Positions 1-11,093 of a stretch of 64,000 nucleotides of DNA are shown one piece after another. Position 1 is the first letter of the stretch. The number at the start of each line of letters is the position of its first letter. Made by a program: the position numbers and the translations under genes. Under the pieces are notes generated by a model that worked only from the letters and a program-made list of their open reading frames with translations, did not search any database and was not told where the DNA came from. The DNA comes from Apiosordaria backusii (taxonomy: Eukaryota > Ascomycota > Sordariomycetes > Sordariales > Lasiosphaeriaceae), in assembly GCA_030549205.1 (NCBI GenBank), contig JAUKTV010000002.1:2604001-2668000 (forward strand). Reading direction: 5' to 3'.

Positions 1-1559
1 TTGTTCGTGACAGGGTAAGGCACGTGTCAGGTTGGAGGTTGGAGGTTAGGCTTGCGAGCGCTTTGCCTGGGTTGGGGAAGAGGGCTTGGGCATAAGGGGG
101 GAGTTATGCATTGTGCATAAAAAGCCACACAAGGAGGGGGATTGGAAGAGGTGGCAGAGGGGACGATATTCCGTGAAGCTATCATATCCTATCTCTTCTT
201 TTATATCGAAGCCTACACTACAGGTTGAATGCGACCCGAAGTCTTTCACCAAGTTAATTTAGTGTTATCAACTAGTGAATAGTGTAAATCCACCAGTTAA
301 TCCCCAGAAATTCCACCTTCCCGATTGAACTACCGCTACCTATCCACCTCAACTCTTGAAGATGACACTGACCCAGCCCAGCCAGATAGATGGATTCGTT
401 CCCAAGCGGGCACTTTGTTGGAAATTTGTCTGACCTCCTTCAGCCAAACCACAAATTGATCGATGCTGTCAGAATCTTACCCAGAAATTCCTCCGTACCC
501 ACACTGCTGATCGCGAACAAAACACGTTTTTTACCATGGCGGTGGGTAGGTGGGCATCTTGTGGAGTCTGTTTTAGGGTCGCAATGGGGGGGTTCGTCTG
601 TTGGTGGTTCTCGGTACCAAGAAATTCCTTCTTCTTCTTTCACCAGTGACGCTAACAGCATTTCTACTGGGTCTCACCGTTTTTTGGGTCACTCAGCACT
701 ACATAAGTAACAAACTCCGTTCTGTTAGCTTAAACGGAGTGCCATTTTAGTGCTTAGCGCAATAATGAGCTCTCTCACATTTTCATGATCTTGGCTTTTG
801 CCAGTTGGTGGTCACGGTGACAGGAGAGGGGAGGGGGGAGAGGGGGGGCAAAATTTACACACTACTGAACAAGACAAGCGCTGTAACGTCGGCTGGCAGG
901 CTAATTCTTGCGCTGGGTCGGGTCAGGGAAGAAAAAAAGAAGGGTAAAACTTGCAGGTGCTGTGACTGCGTGAAAAAGAGGGGTCTGTGCTGCATGCAGT
1001 GAGGGACGAAAAGGGGTGGTGATTCCGCGGAGGCTCACAGGCTCACACGGTGGGGAGGGGTTTTGTGAGGAAAAAAGTCACAGGAAATGAGGCTTGAACC
1101 TTGAGTCGAGATGGTAACGTGAGGGTGGCGAATTGGGGAGGGATGCAAGGCTACGGTGATATCACGAGGGTGAGTAAGGGGCTGTCAGGTGGGCATGAAG
1201 AGAAATTTCTCTCAGCTGAAGTCAGGGAAGGTAGATGAGTGATCATGAGATGGTTGGGACATGGAGGTTGGTAAGGCTCTGTGGTTGTGAGCATCCCAAG
1301 TTGGCGGTTGGGAAAGATGGTGGCTGGCTGAGATGTCTTGTGGTTTGTCTGTATTGCCCTTTCTGTCGTGGTGATCAATCACTTTGCATTCTTTCAGCGT
1401 CGCAGCTGTTCTCAGCCCTGTCCACGTTTTGTAGTTGGATGATACTCTGATAGAAAGGACCTCAATGACGTGGTGAGCTGAGCAAAGTGTTGGTCCCAAG
1501 GTTATGGCAATCTCATTACCTTACTGGACAAGGACCAATATGATCTCGGCTGTGGTGAA
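1..1559. other. Gene-free left flank
   Basis: No reading frame here has convincing codon use, splice signals or recognisable protein similarity. The longest ATG ORF (390-710, +) gives a low-complexity peptide that I do not recognise. Base composition is ordinary up to about 1560, where AT-rich DNA begins. A gene ending just left of the window could leave its untranslated region here. Confidence 0.5.
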
Positions 1560-2650
1560 GAATTTGTAAAAGGCCAGTTTTATCGGCTCGAAATAGTCGA
1601 ACTATAATTTCGTACGAAAACTGGTCCGGTAGGAAAATAAGGTAAAAATTCATTTTATTTGGATATAAATATATATAAATAGTATAGAAAATAGACATAA
1701 TATCATTTCTTTTCTCTTTAAATTCGTATTAAAATTCAGTAAAAAAAGGTCTACAATAGTTATAAGTAGGCATTTATATATATATATATATATATATTAG
1801 TATATAATATTAAATATATATATATATAATATATATACTTAAACGTATTATATAATTAAAGTAAGTAAGTAAGTAAAGTAAATAAGTAGTTAAGTAATAA
1901 GTAAGTAAGTTAATTAAGCATATAATATATTAAAGAAATATTAAAGTATGTAATTAAAGGTAAAGGTTTAAAATAGGTCTTAATAAGAACAAAGACTCCT
2001 ATATATATACAAATCTTCTTACTAAAAGCCTTTCTTTATTCTACTATTCAGTCTTTCTTTTTATTATAATTCTTTCTTTTAGTAAACCTTTCAGTAATTA
2101 AATAGCTTAAATAGCTTTTAATAGCTTATAAAGTTTACTATAATAGTAGTAGTAAGGCTCCTGTTCTGGAAGCCTGGCTTTCGAGCTGTACTAAGCCTTT
2201 ATTAAAGGCTAGCTAAGCTGTACTAAGCCGGAATCCCGCTTTTCGGTATATTAAAGAAAACTTCTTCAAATCTTAACCAAATTTCAATTTAATTTAAGAT
2301 TATTATTGCTTATATAATATAATATTATATATTAAAATATCAGCTTACTAGCTAAAACCAGTAATTAGATATTCTAACTTGAAGTTTTATTATTAAAATA
2401 AAACTGACATGCAAACGAACAGCGTGATAATAATAGGTGTCGAATTGATTGTATTGGATTGATTGACAAGAAGAAGAAGCTAGCGCGAACAAGCTGTTCT
2501 GATATCCTCCACAGGGTGTGCATGGCCATGCACAACATGATGTCATAGTTTTTCGTATCAAAAACTATATTTGTCAAAGATAAATATTACATAAGCAGTA
2601 GTATTATATAGGTTTACCACTATATAATACGTAGGAATAATATAATTATC
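1560..2650. repeat. AT-rich, RIP-like relic with microsatellites
   Basis: The composition changes sharply to A/T with very many TpA steps, and there is almost no open frame between about 1700 and 2350. It contains a (TA)n run at about 1774-1798, a second TA-rich run at about 1815-1840 and degenerate TAAG repeats at about 1858-1915. A 14-nt direct repeat (AGCTGTACTAAGCC) occurs at 2184-2197 and 2216-2229. The 17-nt palindrome AGCCTTTATTAAAGGCT lies at about 2194-2210. This fits an old repeat mutated by RIP. No transposase or polymerase remnant can be recognised, so the original element is unknown. Confidence 0.65.
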
Positions 2651-3246
2651 AAATTCACTGTGAGGTATCGCATCGTCGAGAGACTACAAGACTGGGTCAG
2701 TTCGCGGACTTCGCTAGAGACATCAATGAAGTCTGGAGGACGAGTGGGTGTCTCTAAGAACCACTTCAAAAAGCCCATGTCAGTGAAAATGAGATTACTT
2801 CGGTGAGATCTCCCCAAAGACAGGTCATCCTCTCACAGTTGCCAGCTTGTTGTGGCGTGGAAAGTCAACTGGCATGTGATGTATTGAGTCCTGCTTTAGG
2901 CCGTAATCCATCTACATCAGGCCAGCAATAGAGCCCACCGAAAGGTATCTAATGAGAATCGATGACCTTGTCTCGAACACTCACATCATACAAGACGGGA
3001 TGCTGCCAAAGCCTCAGCTCTCTGCAAGCGGGTTATGAGGCTGTGCCTGATCACTGAAGCATCCTGCAAAACCTGATATTAATATTTATCAATTACCAGT
3101 ATAGTACGTAGCAAAGCAAAAACGAGCCCCTTCAACACTATACTGGTTAGCTAACGATACCATGCCGTTTTTCCCATAACAAAGTCCTCTAAGTTGAACC
3201 TCAACGCCGTCCCTTCCCTTTACTTTGTTCACGCTGTTTTTTTAAG
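2651..3246. other. Intergenic, 3' side of the Clr2-like gene
   Basis: Composition returns to normal. I see no gene; the right part should hold the 3' untranslated region of the minus-strand Clr2-like gene. Confidence 0.4.
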
Positions 3247-5038
3247 TCATTGCGCCTCCTCAGCCAACCCCCTACTAACCCCAAACTCTCCATACACCGC
3301 CTTCCCAAACGTCCCCTTCCTCGTCGGCCGCCTCTGGATCTGCCCCAGATTCCCACTAGCCCCCCGATTGTTCAGATAACTCGGCGGCTCATCCACCGCT
3401 CCCCTCTCAACCCACTGCTTATACAGATCCATGTTCACCAGCTGCATAATCTTCGCTGACACATAAAACCTGCCCAAGACATCCCCCTCCAGCTTCGTCG
3501 TCGTCAAATTCTTCAGGTCCTCCCCAGCAGCAGCCGGCTGAAGCGTCCGTGGCGAGATTATCACCCAGAACCACCTCATCGACTTGTTCTTCTCAAGCAT
3601 GTTCCTCGATACGAGCTCCTCGGTGAACACAGGGCCAAGCGTCTCTGGCGGGATAGCACCTGGCGGGGGGTTGTCCGCCAACGTGCGGATCGGACGGAGG
3701 AGTCTGCCCTGAAATCTCAAAACAGGGCGCTGGTTCGGTTGTGCCAAGGAAATCAGATACTGAATCTGTTGAACGTGCATGATGCCAGACGTGGGGACAG
3801 GAGGTTCGGCTGGATGCTGCTGGGAGCCGTCTGCTGGTAGTCCGAGCTGGACCCTGATAGGGTCATTCACCACAATCATCTCCGCGCCGTAGTAAACCCC
3901 CTGGAAACACTGAAGGCGGAAAAGATTATCGGGCGTCGGCTCGTCGTGGATCTTGTTGAAGAAAGAGAAGCAGTCGTTGATGGTTCGTGCTGCGAGTTTG
4001 GATGCCTCGAGGCCAACTCCCTGAAGGGCCTGAGCGTGTTGGGCAGGGTCTTTGCCGCGGCGTTCGCTTTCGCTGAGGGCTAGCCAGTCGACCTCGTCAA
4101 AGGGCTTTCCTTTGATGTGGGCGGGAGAGTCGGGTACACTGAACGTAAGGAATGGCCGCATTGATGGAGCGTCTTTAATGATAATTTCTTGCTGAAGCGT
4201 AGCGTGACCAAGGGGCGCAATTCGAAAGTCGTAGCCTGTGTCTGGTGCGCCTGGTTGAGTTCCTGGTCGAGCAGCGATGGAGAAGATGACACCTAGTCGC
4301 CAGGCAGAGTATCTGTACCAGACCATCTCGCCCACACGGAAGACGTTCGAGAAGCCAGTTGTGCCTGGGAACATTTGTAGCTGTTGTTGTTGGCGTTGTT
4401 GAATTTGTTGCTGTTGCTGTGGACGACTCTGTTGTGTTTGTTGAGCTTGTTGCTCAGGCTGAACCGATGCTGGTTGCGAGCGAGGAGGAGTGGAATAATG
4501 AACCGCCGCTGCATGGCTTGCCGGATTGGACTCCCATGCTGCAATAGCCTCTGCCCGTTTCTGCTGTCCCTCGACATACCTCGCACAGAGATCGCAGGGG
4601 CACTGGCTATTGTCTGTTGAACCGCTGGCGAGCCACAAAGCGTGACTAGCAAACTCGCCCGGAGTGCGGTAGATGGATTTTGCGCTGGCCGGATGACCAT
4701 ACAAGTAGTAATCTCTGGCCTGATCTTTTCTGATAGCCACTCTCAACTCATACCCTTTTGGAAACTCGGCAAGTTTAAACTGGCGTTCTGTACAGGCATC
4801 AGTATTTGCTGTTCTCGGAAAGACAAAGGGAAAACATACTGTCCTCTTTTGGCGCGAGCTGCATCGCCAAATGTCCTCCGATAATGACTTCCCATCGTTC
4901 AAGCTGCGTTACGTCCGAGTCCTCGTTGAGGTCAAGTGGGTTCTGGTCCAGATCCGTGTAGCCTTGACCATCACTGCGGGCAATGGTGAGAGACCAATAT
5001 TCGGCACTTGAATCATCCTTAGAAGCCGAGCTCGCCAT
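3247..5038 (-). CDS. clr2: Clr2-like transcription-silencing protein
   Basis: Two exons on the minus strand: 5038-4840 and 4787-3247, 579 aa. The 52-nt intron has donor GTATGT and ends TGTACAG, and the frame closes exactly. After the splice the protein reads FPKGYELR, then a segment with YYLYGHP, GEFASHALWLA and CPCDLC. This matches the N-terminal region of fungal Clr2 (cryptic loci regulator 2) proteins. A Gln-rich linker (about 15 Q in a run broken by other residues) follows. Then comes a second domain beginning FRVGEMVWYR, which resembles the Clr2 C-terminal/BAH-like part. In fission yeast Clr2 belongs to the SHREC complex, which deacetylates histone H3 and silences heterochromatin. Function here is inferred from the family. 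The start at 5038 is chosen because the MASSAS frame runs straight into the donor. Confidence 0.75.
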
Positions 5039-5394
5039 CTCTCTATCTCTGCTTTTCTCAACAATTCATGGAGTATTCTTGAAGATGATTCAATTGGTAA
5101 CGAGAGTTGCAAGTTGGACACACGCGATCCACCCAGATGAAAGGCTATGTGGTCCGTGCCATAGCTGCAGTGTGTGGCGCCGCGCACGTGGAAATCACGT
5201 GAGGGAAGGCACTTACACGAAGATATCACGATTAGGGCTAACTACAAGCTCAAGCCTTGCGGATCCCAATGCACATGACATCAAATGGTGTTTCCAACAA
5301 TGCCGATCGGCGCTCCAGATTGGCAGTATTGCATTTCAGGTACCAGTTGCCTGTGTTCCTAGTTATCATCACACATCCCACAGGACGAAAGACC
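5039..5394. promoter_or_regulatory. Divergent upstream region, Clr2-like / small ORF
   Basis: This short spacer separates the starts of the minus-strand Clr2-like gene and the plus-strand small ORF, so it should contain promoter sequence for at least the former. It contains a GC-rich palindromic stretch around 5177-5190 (GGCGCCGCGCACGTG). No TATA box or known factor site can be assigned with confidence. Confidence 0.35.
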
Positions 5395-5661
5395 ATGGCA
5401 GCCGAGAATCAGACGAAGGAAGCATTCGACGCTGGTGGACTCCAGGCCCGAACGAAGTCTTTTGATGAGAGATTGATTCAGGCTCAGGCCACCCTGTATT
5501 CCATCTCTGGCAGGCTGAACCGGGTCCAGACTGACCTGAATTCCATCATTGACAAGTTGAATGGGGTAAAGGCCCTTCTGAACAATCACTCTGATTCAAC
5601 TTCAACCGGGTTTCCAACCCCGGCATCTTCGGAAGCAAGCGAACAAAGCAAATCAACCTGA
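5395..5661 (+). CDS. Small coiled-coil hypothetical protein (88 aa)
   Basis: The ATG at 5395 lies in a good Kozak context (ACCATGG) and opens an 88-aa frame. Residues about 20-65 show spaced L/I/V positions (RLIQAQATLYSISGRLNRV and onward) that suggest a short amphipathic or coiled-coil helix. The tail is rich in S and T. I do not recognise a family. The frame extends upstream of this ATG, but the sequence there looks like 5' leader. It may be a genuine small gene or the last exon of a longer one; no clear upstream splice acceptor is visible. Confidence 0.4.
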   Translation: MAAENQTKEAFDAGGLQARTKSFDERLIQAQATLYSISGRLNRVQTDLNSIIDKLNGVKALLNNHSDSTSTGFPTPASSEASEQSKST

Positions 5662-8152
5662 TTACGCCGATATGAGCAAGATAGACCAACCTGATTATGA
5701 TGATACGAGCAACGTAACCAACCCAGATAAACATCCTGAGAAGACCGCTTACTAACCATCTTCAAAACACAAGATAAGCTATTTTAGCCATAACACCGGC
5801 AATAATGCCGGTCCTCGTCTGTGGAATTGTTGTTAGGGGCTTCGTGTATTTGAGTAACTCGAGGGCAAGATTTTAGTCGAGCTGCTTCCAGAAGGATATC
5901 AAGAGAGGCAGGGCGAGGAGGATTCGGTCTGCTGGATATCTACAGAAGAGATGGTCTAATACAAGACATACCTAGCCTTTCTGGTTCTGACCTCGCACAT
6001 CGCTTCCATTTCTTCTAGCGTGCTCTGTCGTCATCACGTTGATCACTACCCGAGACACTGTCTCTAGGAACTCTCTTCATTTTACCCAACACTCAGGAAC
6101 AGTTTTCGCCTTACGCCCATCCATCAACTCTTTCCCAGGATACATCTCAACCCAAGATGCCGGAACCAAGCGAATGTTGTGCAAGGACTCTTGGAGACAC
6201 GACACCTTGAGCACAGGCAAATCCAAACACATTTTGCAGACCCGCCAAAGAATCGCTCATCCCACCTCGAACAGGCTGCGATGTATGGGTCAAGGCTGGG
6301 AGCATACCAGAATGATCTTGAAGCACTTGACAGCAAAAAACTCGGGAACCCGAACGACTCGTCCACTCAATAACCACCGCAGTCAATAGCCACCACAGGT
6401 TGTGCTCACAAGCGTGTCCCAATACCAATAACAACCATCTCCCGACTCGACTGTACAACTGCCCAATATGCATCTTCATGCGACGCATATACCCGCACGC
6501 TGATGCTTACTCATGCAAGCACAGCACTGGAGGGCACGGAATAGGCCCGAAGCACTCATATGTAAACCGTCGTCCCGTTTCTTGGGTCAAGGGAGCGGGT
6601 AGCACTGGTTCATAGAAGAAAAAAACAAAAAACCAGGTCTGTGTGTGTGTTACTTTTTAGCAAAAGATATATTTCCCTCCCTTTTTAGCCGTCCATGTAC
6701 GAATAGTAAGACCAAGTCACAAAGGAATAATGAAGATCAACAACCGGAGAACAAATCAAGCCACCGCTCGGGCACTTGTCCTTCTAGCACTATTCGTACT
6801 GTGAGCTGACCGCTCAAAGTGAAGCCCACCGCGATCCTAACCCTTCGAGAAAGCGGTGTTGTTTCCATGATTTCCATCTGTCGTTTCGCGGCACAACACT
6901 TGTTTGCTGCCCACCTACCCAGGAATATCTCTGGCCCAGCATTGGATGGTTGTTTCACCAACAAACAACAGCAAACCGCTCATGTTTTTCTCAGAAACAA
7001 AACCAAAAAAGAAAAAGAAGCATCCATCATGCGAGTTTGACAGCCCGATCAAGAGAAAAAAAAAACAACGGCCTTGCGTCATGCCGCCGCACGGTGACGA
7101 GGGAATTGGCCTCGACTCTCCCAATCTCCCCTGAACCACCACACCGCCAACACATCGTCAGCCGCTGCCTCCGGAGTGGGTTTCCCCAGCGGAAGCACGC
7201 AACGGGAAAAAAAATTCTCCAAAACGGCGGGATGAAATGAGTGGGAAAAAACCTCCAAAGCCGGTTCCAAGCGGAAACCACTCACATTGCTCCAAAATCG
7301 AGCCTAAACAGGGATTTTTCTTTTCTTTTTCTCCAGTTGATTCGATCTGGCTGTCAGGCACGGAACATCACCCGTGCAGCAAAGCAGCCAACGTTGTGAC
7401 GTCCTGGAGAAAAAGCTCATTTCATCCTGGTTCCCGTTCTGGGTCTAGCGCACCCAATTTCCACCACCTGCAGCTCCCATTGGCCATGGTGCCTGTTCCT
7501 GACAGCAACCCCTGTTGACGCGACCCTTACTGCCGAGATGAGCCACACCAGGAACACACCAGGAACCGGATCAAACCTCCCTCCTGATTGGGCGGCTTCT
7601 TGAGGCTATCGACAACCGCTCGAACACGCCCTGGATCCCGCAACCTTGTTGGTCCCACGCCCCAGAAAAAACGTGGAGACACAACTCCTCCTCCCCCATC
7701 GTCCTCACCTCTCTCTAGTGTAGCTTGCACAACCTTGCAACAACCCGCACCACATTCTCGTTCTGCATCCAGAACGTCCTCTCCTTTTTCGTCTCTCGTT
7801 TTCGCCAATCTCTCTTCTCTTTCCTTTTCCCCGCCTTTGTCAATCATTCGATCTTGACCTAGCATCGACGACGACACCGACGACAACGACAAGTCTTGGT
7901 CGCCAGTCAAACACATTCGCTAACAACCTGCTGCACTCGAAGCTGGCCTCTCACTCTCTTGCTATGCGCCGCTGACAGATATTTGCAACCCTCTAAAACA
8001 ACCCCAGTTTGAAAAAGGAGCGGTGGAGTCGAGCAGCATCCAGGGGCCAACAACTCAGGTGAACCTTGAGTTGTCTGACGCGACACACGAACTTCAGATT
8101 GAAGTTGTCGCCTTCTCTCTTTCAGCAAACACACTCACATAAACACTCAGCG
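5662..8152. other. Intergenic with SUN-gene promoter and leader
   Basis: About 2.5 kb without a supportable gene; the ORFs present on both strands are short and of random composition. A GT microsatellite lies at about 6641-6650. The stretch at about 7778-7850 is strongly CT-rich, as is common just upstream of fungal transcription starts, so the leader of the SUN-domain gene probably lies at about 7850-8152. Confidence 0.45.
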
Positions 8153-9686
8153 ATGAAGCTCACAACAACCCTTCAGGCCGTCATCGGCTCGGCCTCGCTT
8201 CTTTTCTCGGCCCAACCCGCTCTTGCAGGCCACATCCACGCCGGCCACCGTCACGCACACGAGAGATATGCGAGGAGGCAAAACCACCACAGCCACATGG
8301 CCGGCGAGGTCATCGGCGCTCCCAAAGTTGCTGCGAGAAAGGCCCCATGCTCGTTGCCAGATGATCCTGATCTCGTCCGCGTTCCCGGGGATGTTAACAA
8401 TGGCTTTGCAATGAGCCCTGATGAAGCGTGCGAGGATGGAAAGTGGTGCCCAATTGCCTGCAAGTCTGGAAAGGTGATGGCTCAGTGGAAGCCAAACACA
8501 AAGTACACCTATCCGGAATCGATGGTGAGTGGCCCCCGAGGTCTTTGGGGCGATGGACCAGTGTTGACATATTCGTCTAGTATGGCGGTCTGTACTGCGA
8601 TGGTGGCGAACCCACGAAGCCCTTCAAGGATAAGCCATACTGCGTCGACGGCACCGGCGCGGTAAAAGCTGTCAACAAGTGCGGCAAGATCGTGTCTTTC
8701 TGTCAGACCGTTCTTCCCGGCAACGAAGCAATGATCATCCCAACAGATGTCTCCGACACCATGACCCTTTCCGTCCCAGACTCCTCATACTGGGCCCAAA
8801 CTGCCGCTCAGTGAGTTCTCCAGTCTGGCAGATCTTCAGTTTCGTGCATGACTAACCCCGATAAAGTTATTATGTAAACCCTCCAGGAGTTGATGCCTCC
8901 AGGGGTTGCGTGTGGGGAAAGATCACCGAGGCGATCGGTAACTGGAGCCCTTACGTTGCTGGAGCCAACACCCAGAGCAGCGGAGAGACCTTTGTCAAGA
9001 TCGCGTGGAACCCAGAGTACATGACCACCGACAACTCCAAGAACACGCCCACCTACGGCCTCAAGATCGAATGCCCTGATGGAGGATGCAACGGACTTCC
9101 TTGCGTCATCGATCCCACCAAGAGCGGAGTCGGCGGGGTGGAAAGCCCCAACACCGCCAGTGTCGACGGCGGTGCCAACTTCTGTGTCGTCACCGTCCCC
9201 AAGGGCAAGACCGCCAACATCGTCGTCTTTAACACCGACGGCTCAACTGGCGAGAAACCCAAAGAAGAGAAGCCGAAGCCAAAGGAGGAGCCAAAACCCA
9301 AGCCGGAGCCCACCACCGTCGAAAAGGTTCCCAAGACAACTGCCGCCCCCGAAAGCAGCACCGATGCTGAGCCCGCCTTCTCCATCAAGAAGGTCGGCCC
9401 CACAACATCGAAGTCGTCCTGGTCCCCCGAGTCCACTTCCGAGGACTACTTCCTGGGTGGTATCTTCCTCGAAAGCACGGCCATCGGTAAGACCAAGACG
9501 TACAACGCTGCCGAACCAACCGCCACAGCGGATTCCATCACAACCACCGAAGCCGATGAGGCCGATAGCCGGGCTGCCGCGGCGGCCTCGACTTCCCCAA
9601 GCAACGAAGGAGGTGCCGCTGACCACGGCGGGAGCGCCATCGCCGGTCTTGTTGTCGCTTTGGTAGCTGCTGCTGCCTTGCTTTAA
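8153..9686 (+). CDS. SUN-family cell-wall protein (GH132 type), predicted GPI-anchored
   Basis: Three exons: 8153-8524, 8581-8810 and 8867-9686, 473 aa. Donors are GTGAGT in both introns. The first 25 residues form a signal peptide ending in ALAG, and RR at residues 41-42 is a likely Kex2 site. The SUN domain follows, with YGGLYCDGGEP across the first splice, YYVNPPGVDASRGCVWG across the second, then GNWSPYVAGAN and the Cys-rich CPDGGCNGLPC. The domain is followed by a KP/KE-rich spacer (about residues 290-320), an S/T-rich stalk and a hydrophobic C-terminus (AGLVVALVAAAALL) typical of a GPI signal. SUN proteins (Sim1, Uth1, Nca3, Sun4) act on beta-1,3-glucan in wall remodelling and septation; that role is inferred from the family. 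Confidence 0.93.
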
Positions 9687-11093
9687 TGCCAGTTCTTCGA
9701 GTTCGCCATTTTTGCCTGCTTCTGTTCGCCTGACAGCGACCCTTTTCGATTCAATTGAACGATATATTTTCCGACCTTTCAATAAAGCCGGCGAGGGCGA
9801 TAATCACATCCATCGACAAAACGCCCTGTCTTTCGTCAGCTGAATTTGTACATATTATTATTACTTTTCGCCAAACACTTACACCGGCGGCCTAGTGTCT
9901 ATTGTTATTTTTCATTACCGGAAAGCGACCACCATCGACGACTGGTTCGAGATATTTATTCTCATTCGGCACCCCTTTACTCGGCTTTTTTTAATACCGA
10001 TTTTGCTTTTCGACTTCATTCTTGCACGACGATATCCCTTCGAGGCTTAGCGAGCGACTTTGTTCATTCTTCGACATTTGGGTTGTTGCTATTGTTATTG
10101 TTGAGAGTTCTTTTTCTGCGCGATATACCCCTTTTGCAACATTTGGGCCGTTTCGAGGTCATTTTGCTTTTGCTGTTTGGTTTGAAGAGAAGGAGTTGCT
10201 GTGGTATATTTTGTTACGCATGAAGTAGGGAATATGATGGATGGATGGATTGGAAGGGAAGGGAAAATATACGAAAGATGATTTGGTGGGGGGTGGTGGT
10301 GGTGGTGTTCATGTCTGGGAAACTTCAGCTTGGGAGAGAGAGACAACGCGACCAACGAAAAGGGGGGCTGGGCTGGCTGGGTACAGGACAATTTGAAATG
10401 CCGGGCTGTTTTTGGGGATGAGATGAGATGAGGATAAGGACAAGGACGTTCACCCCAAACAAGCTTTTTGCTCAATGATGTCTCCTGAGTGTGGGTGGTG
10501 GTGGGTTTATACAGACATGAAAGGTATATATAAGGAAATGAAAAACGAGGATGATTGACGATGGTAAAAAGCGCGCTCGTTTCAGTTGCTGTTCTTTGAT
10601 GGCTGTGAATGATGTTTGTTGAGAAGATGCTGAACGGTTGGGAGAGTTGACGGGACAAGAAGAGCAAACAAGTTTTAAGAAGAGGGGTCCGCAGTGAAGT
10701 TAAGAAAGTGCAACGGCCCGAAGGTGGGCAGCAAGCAAGCGGCCCTCCCTTATTTCCCGTCCGTCCTGCCACATTTCAAGACACGACAACCACACGACTC
10801 GGACTCTTGAAGAACGCGCGAAACGTCAGTCCGACCAAGACATTCTTTCTCGGGTATGACGGTGGCCCCTTTGTGCCACATTATCATCTCATTCTCATCT
10901 CAATTGAGGTCAGTTCGCGATGGAATTGGTCAAGATCTCATATTTTGTTTACGTGTCCATTCCTATCTAGATATCCTTCATACGACCGTTCTTACACGGT
11001 GAATTACCCACACCAACGCCACCTGCATCATCAACCACAACCCCCCATCTCCCTTAACGATACCCAATTTCTAGACAAACATACTATACTCTC
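9687..11093. other. Convergent 3' regions of SUN-domain gene and csn12
   Basis: No gene is supported. An AATAAA hexamer at 9781-9786, 95 nt after the SUN stop codon, is a plausible polyadenylation signal. The rest has TTTTG-rich and GGTGGT-rich low-complexity runs. A long open frame on the plus strand from about 10708 runs into the antisense of csn12 and is not credible as a gene. Confidence 0.45.
9781..9786 (+). terminator. Candidate poly(A) signal of the SUN-domain gene
   Basis: A perfect AATAAA lies 95 nt downstream of the stop codon of the SUN-domain gene, a usual distance for fungal 3' end formation. Confidence 0.5.

Noticed and set aside
1858..1915. TAAG-type short repeats as a possible CRISPR or satellite array
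   Set aside because: The units are 4 nt, degenerate and without spacers, and the genome is eukaryotic. This is a microsatellite.
9079..9666. 195-codon alternative frame within the last SUN-gene exon
   Set aside because: It is the +1 shadow of the KP-rich spacer and S/T-rich stalk, translating to R/P/S repeats.
10095..10772. 225-codon frame on the minus strand between the SUN-domain gene and csn12
   Set aside because: No ordered sequence: runs of H, P, S and T from GT- and GGT-rich DNA, with no splice context.
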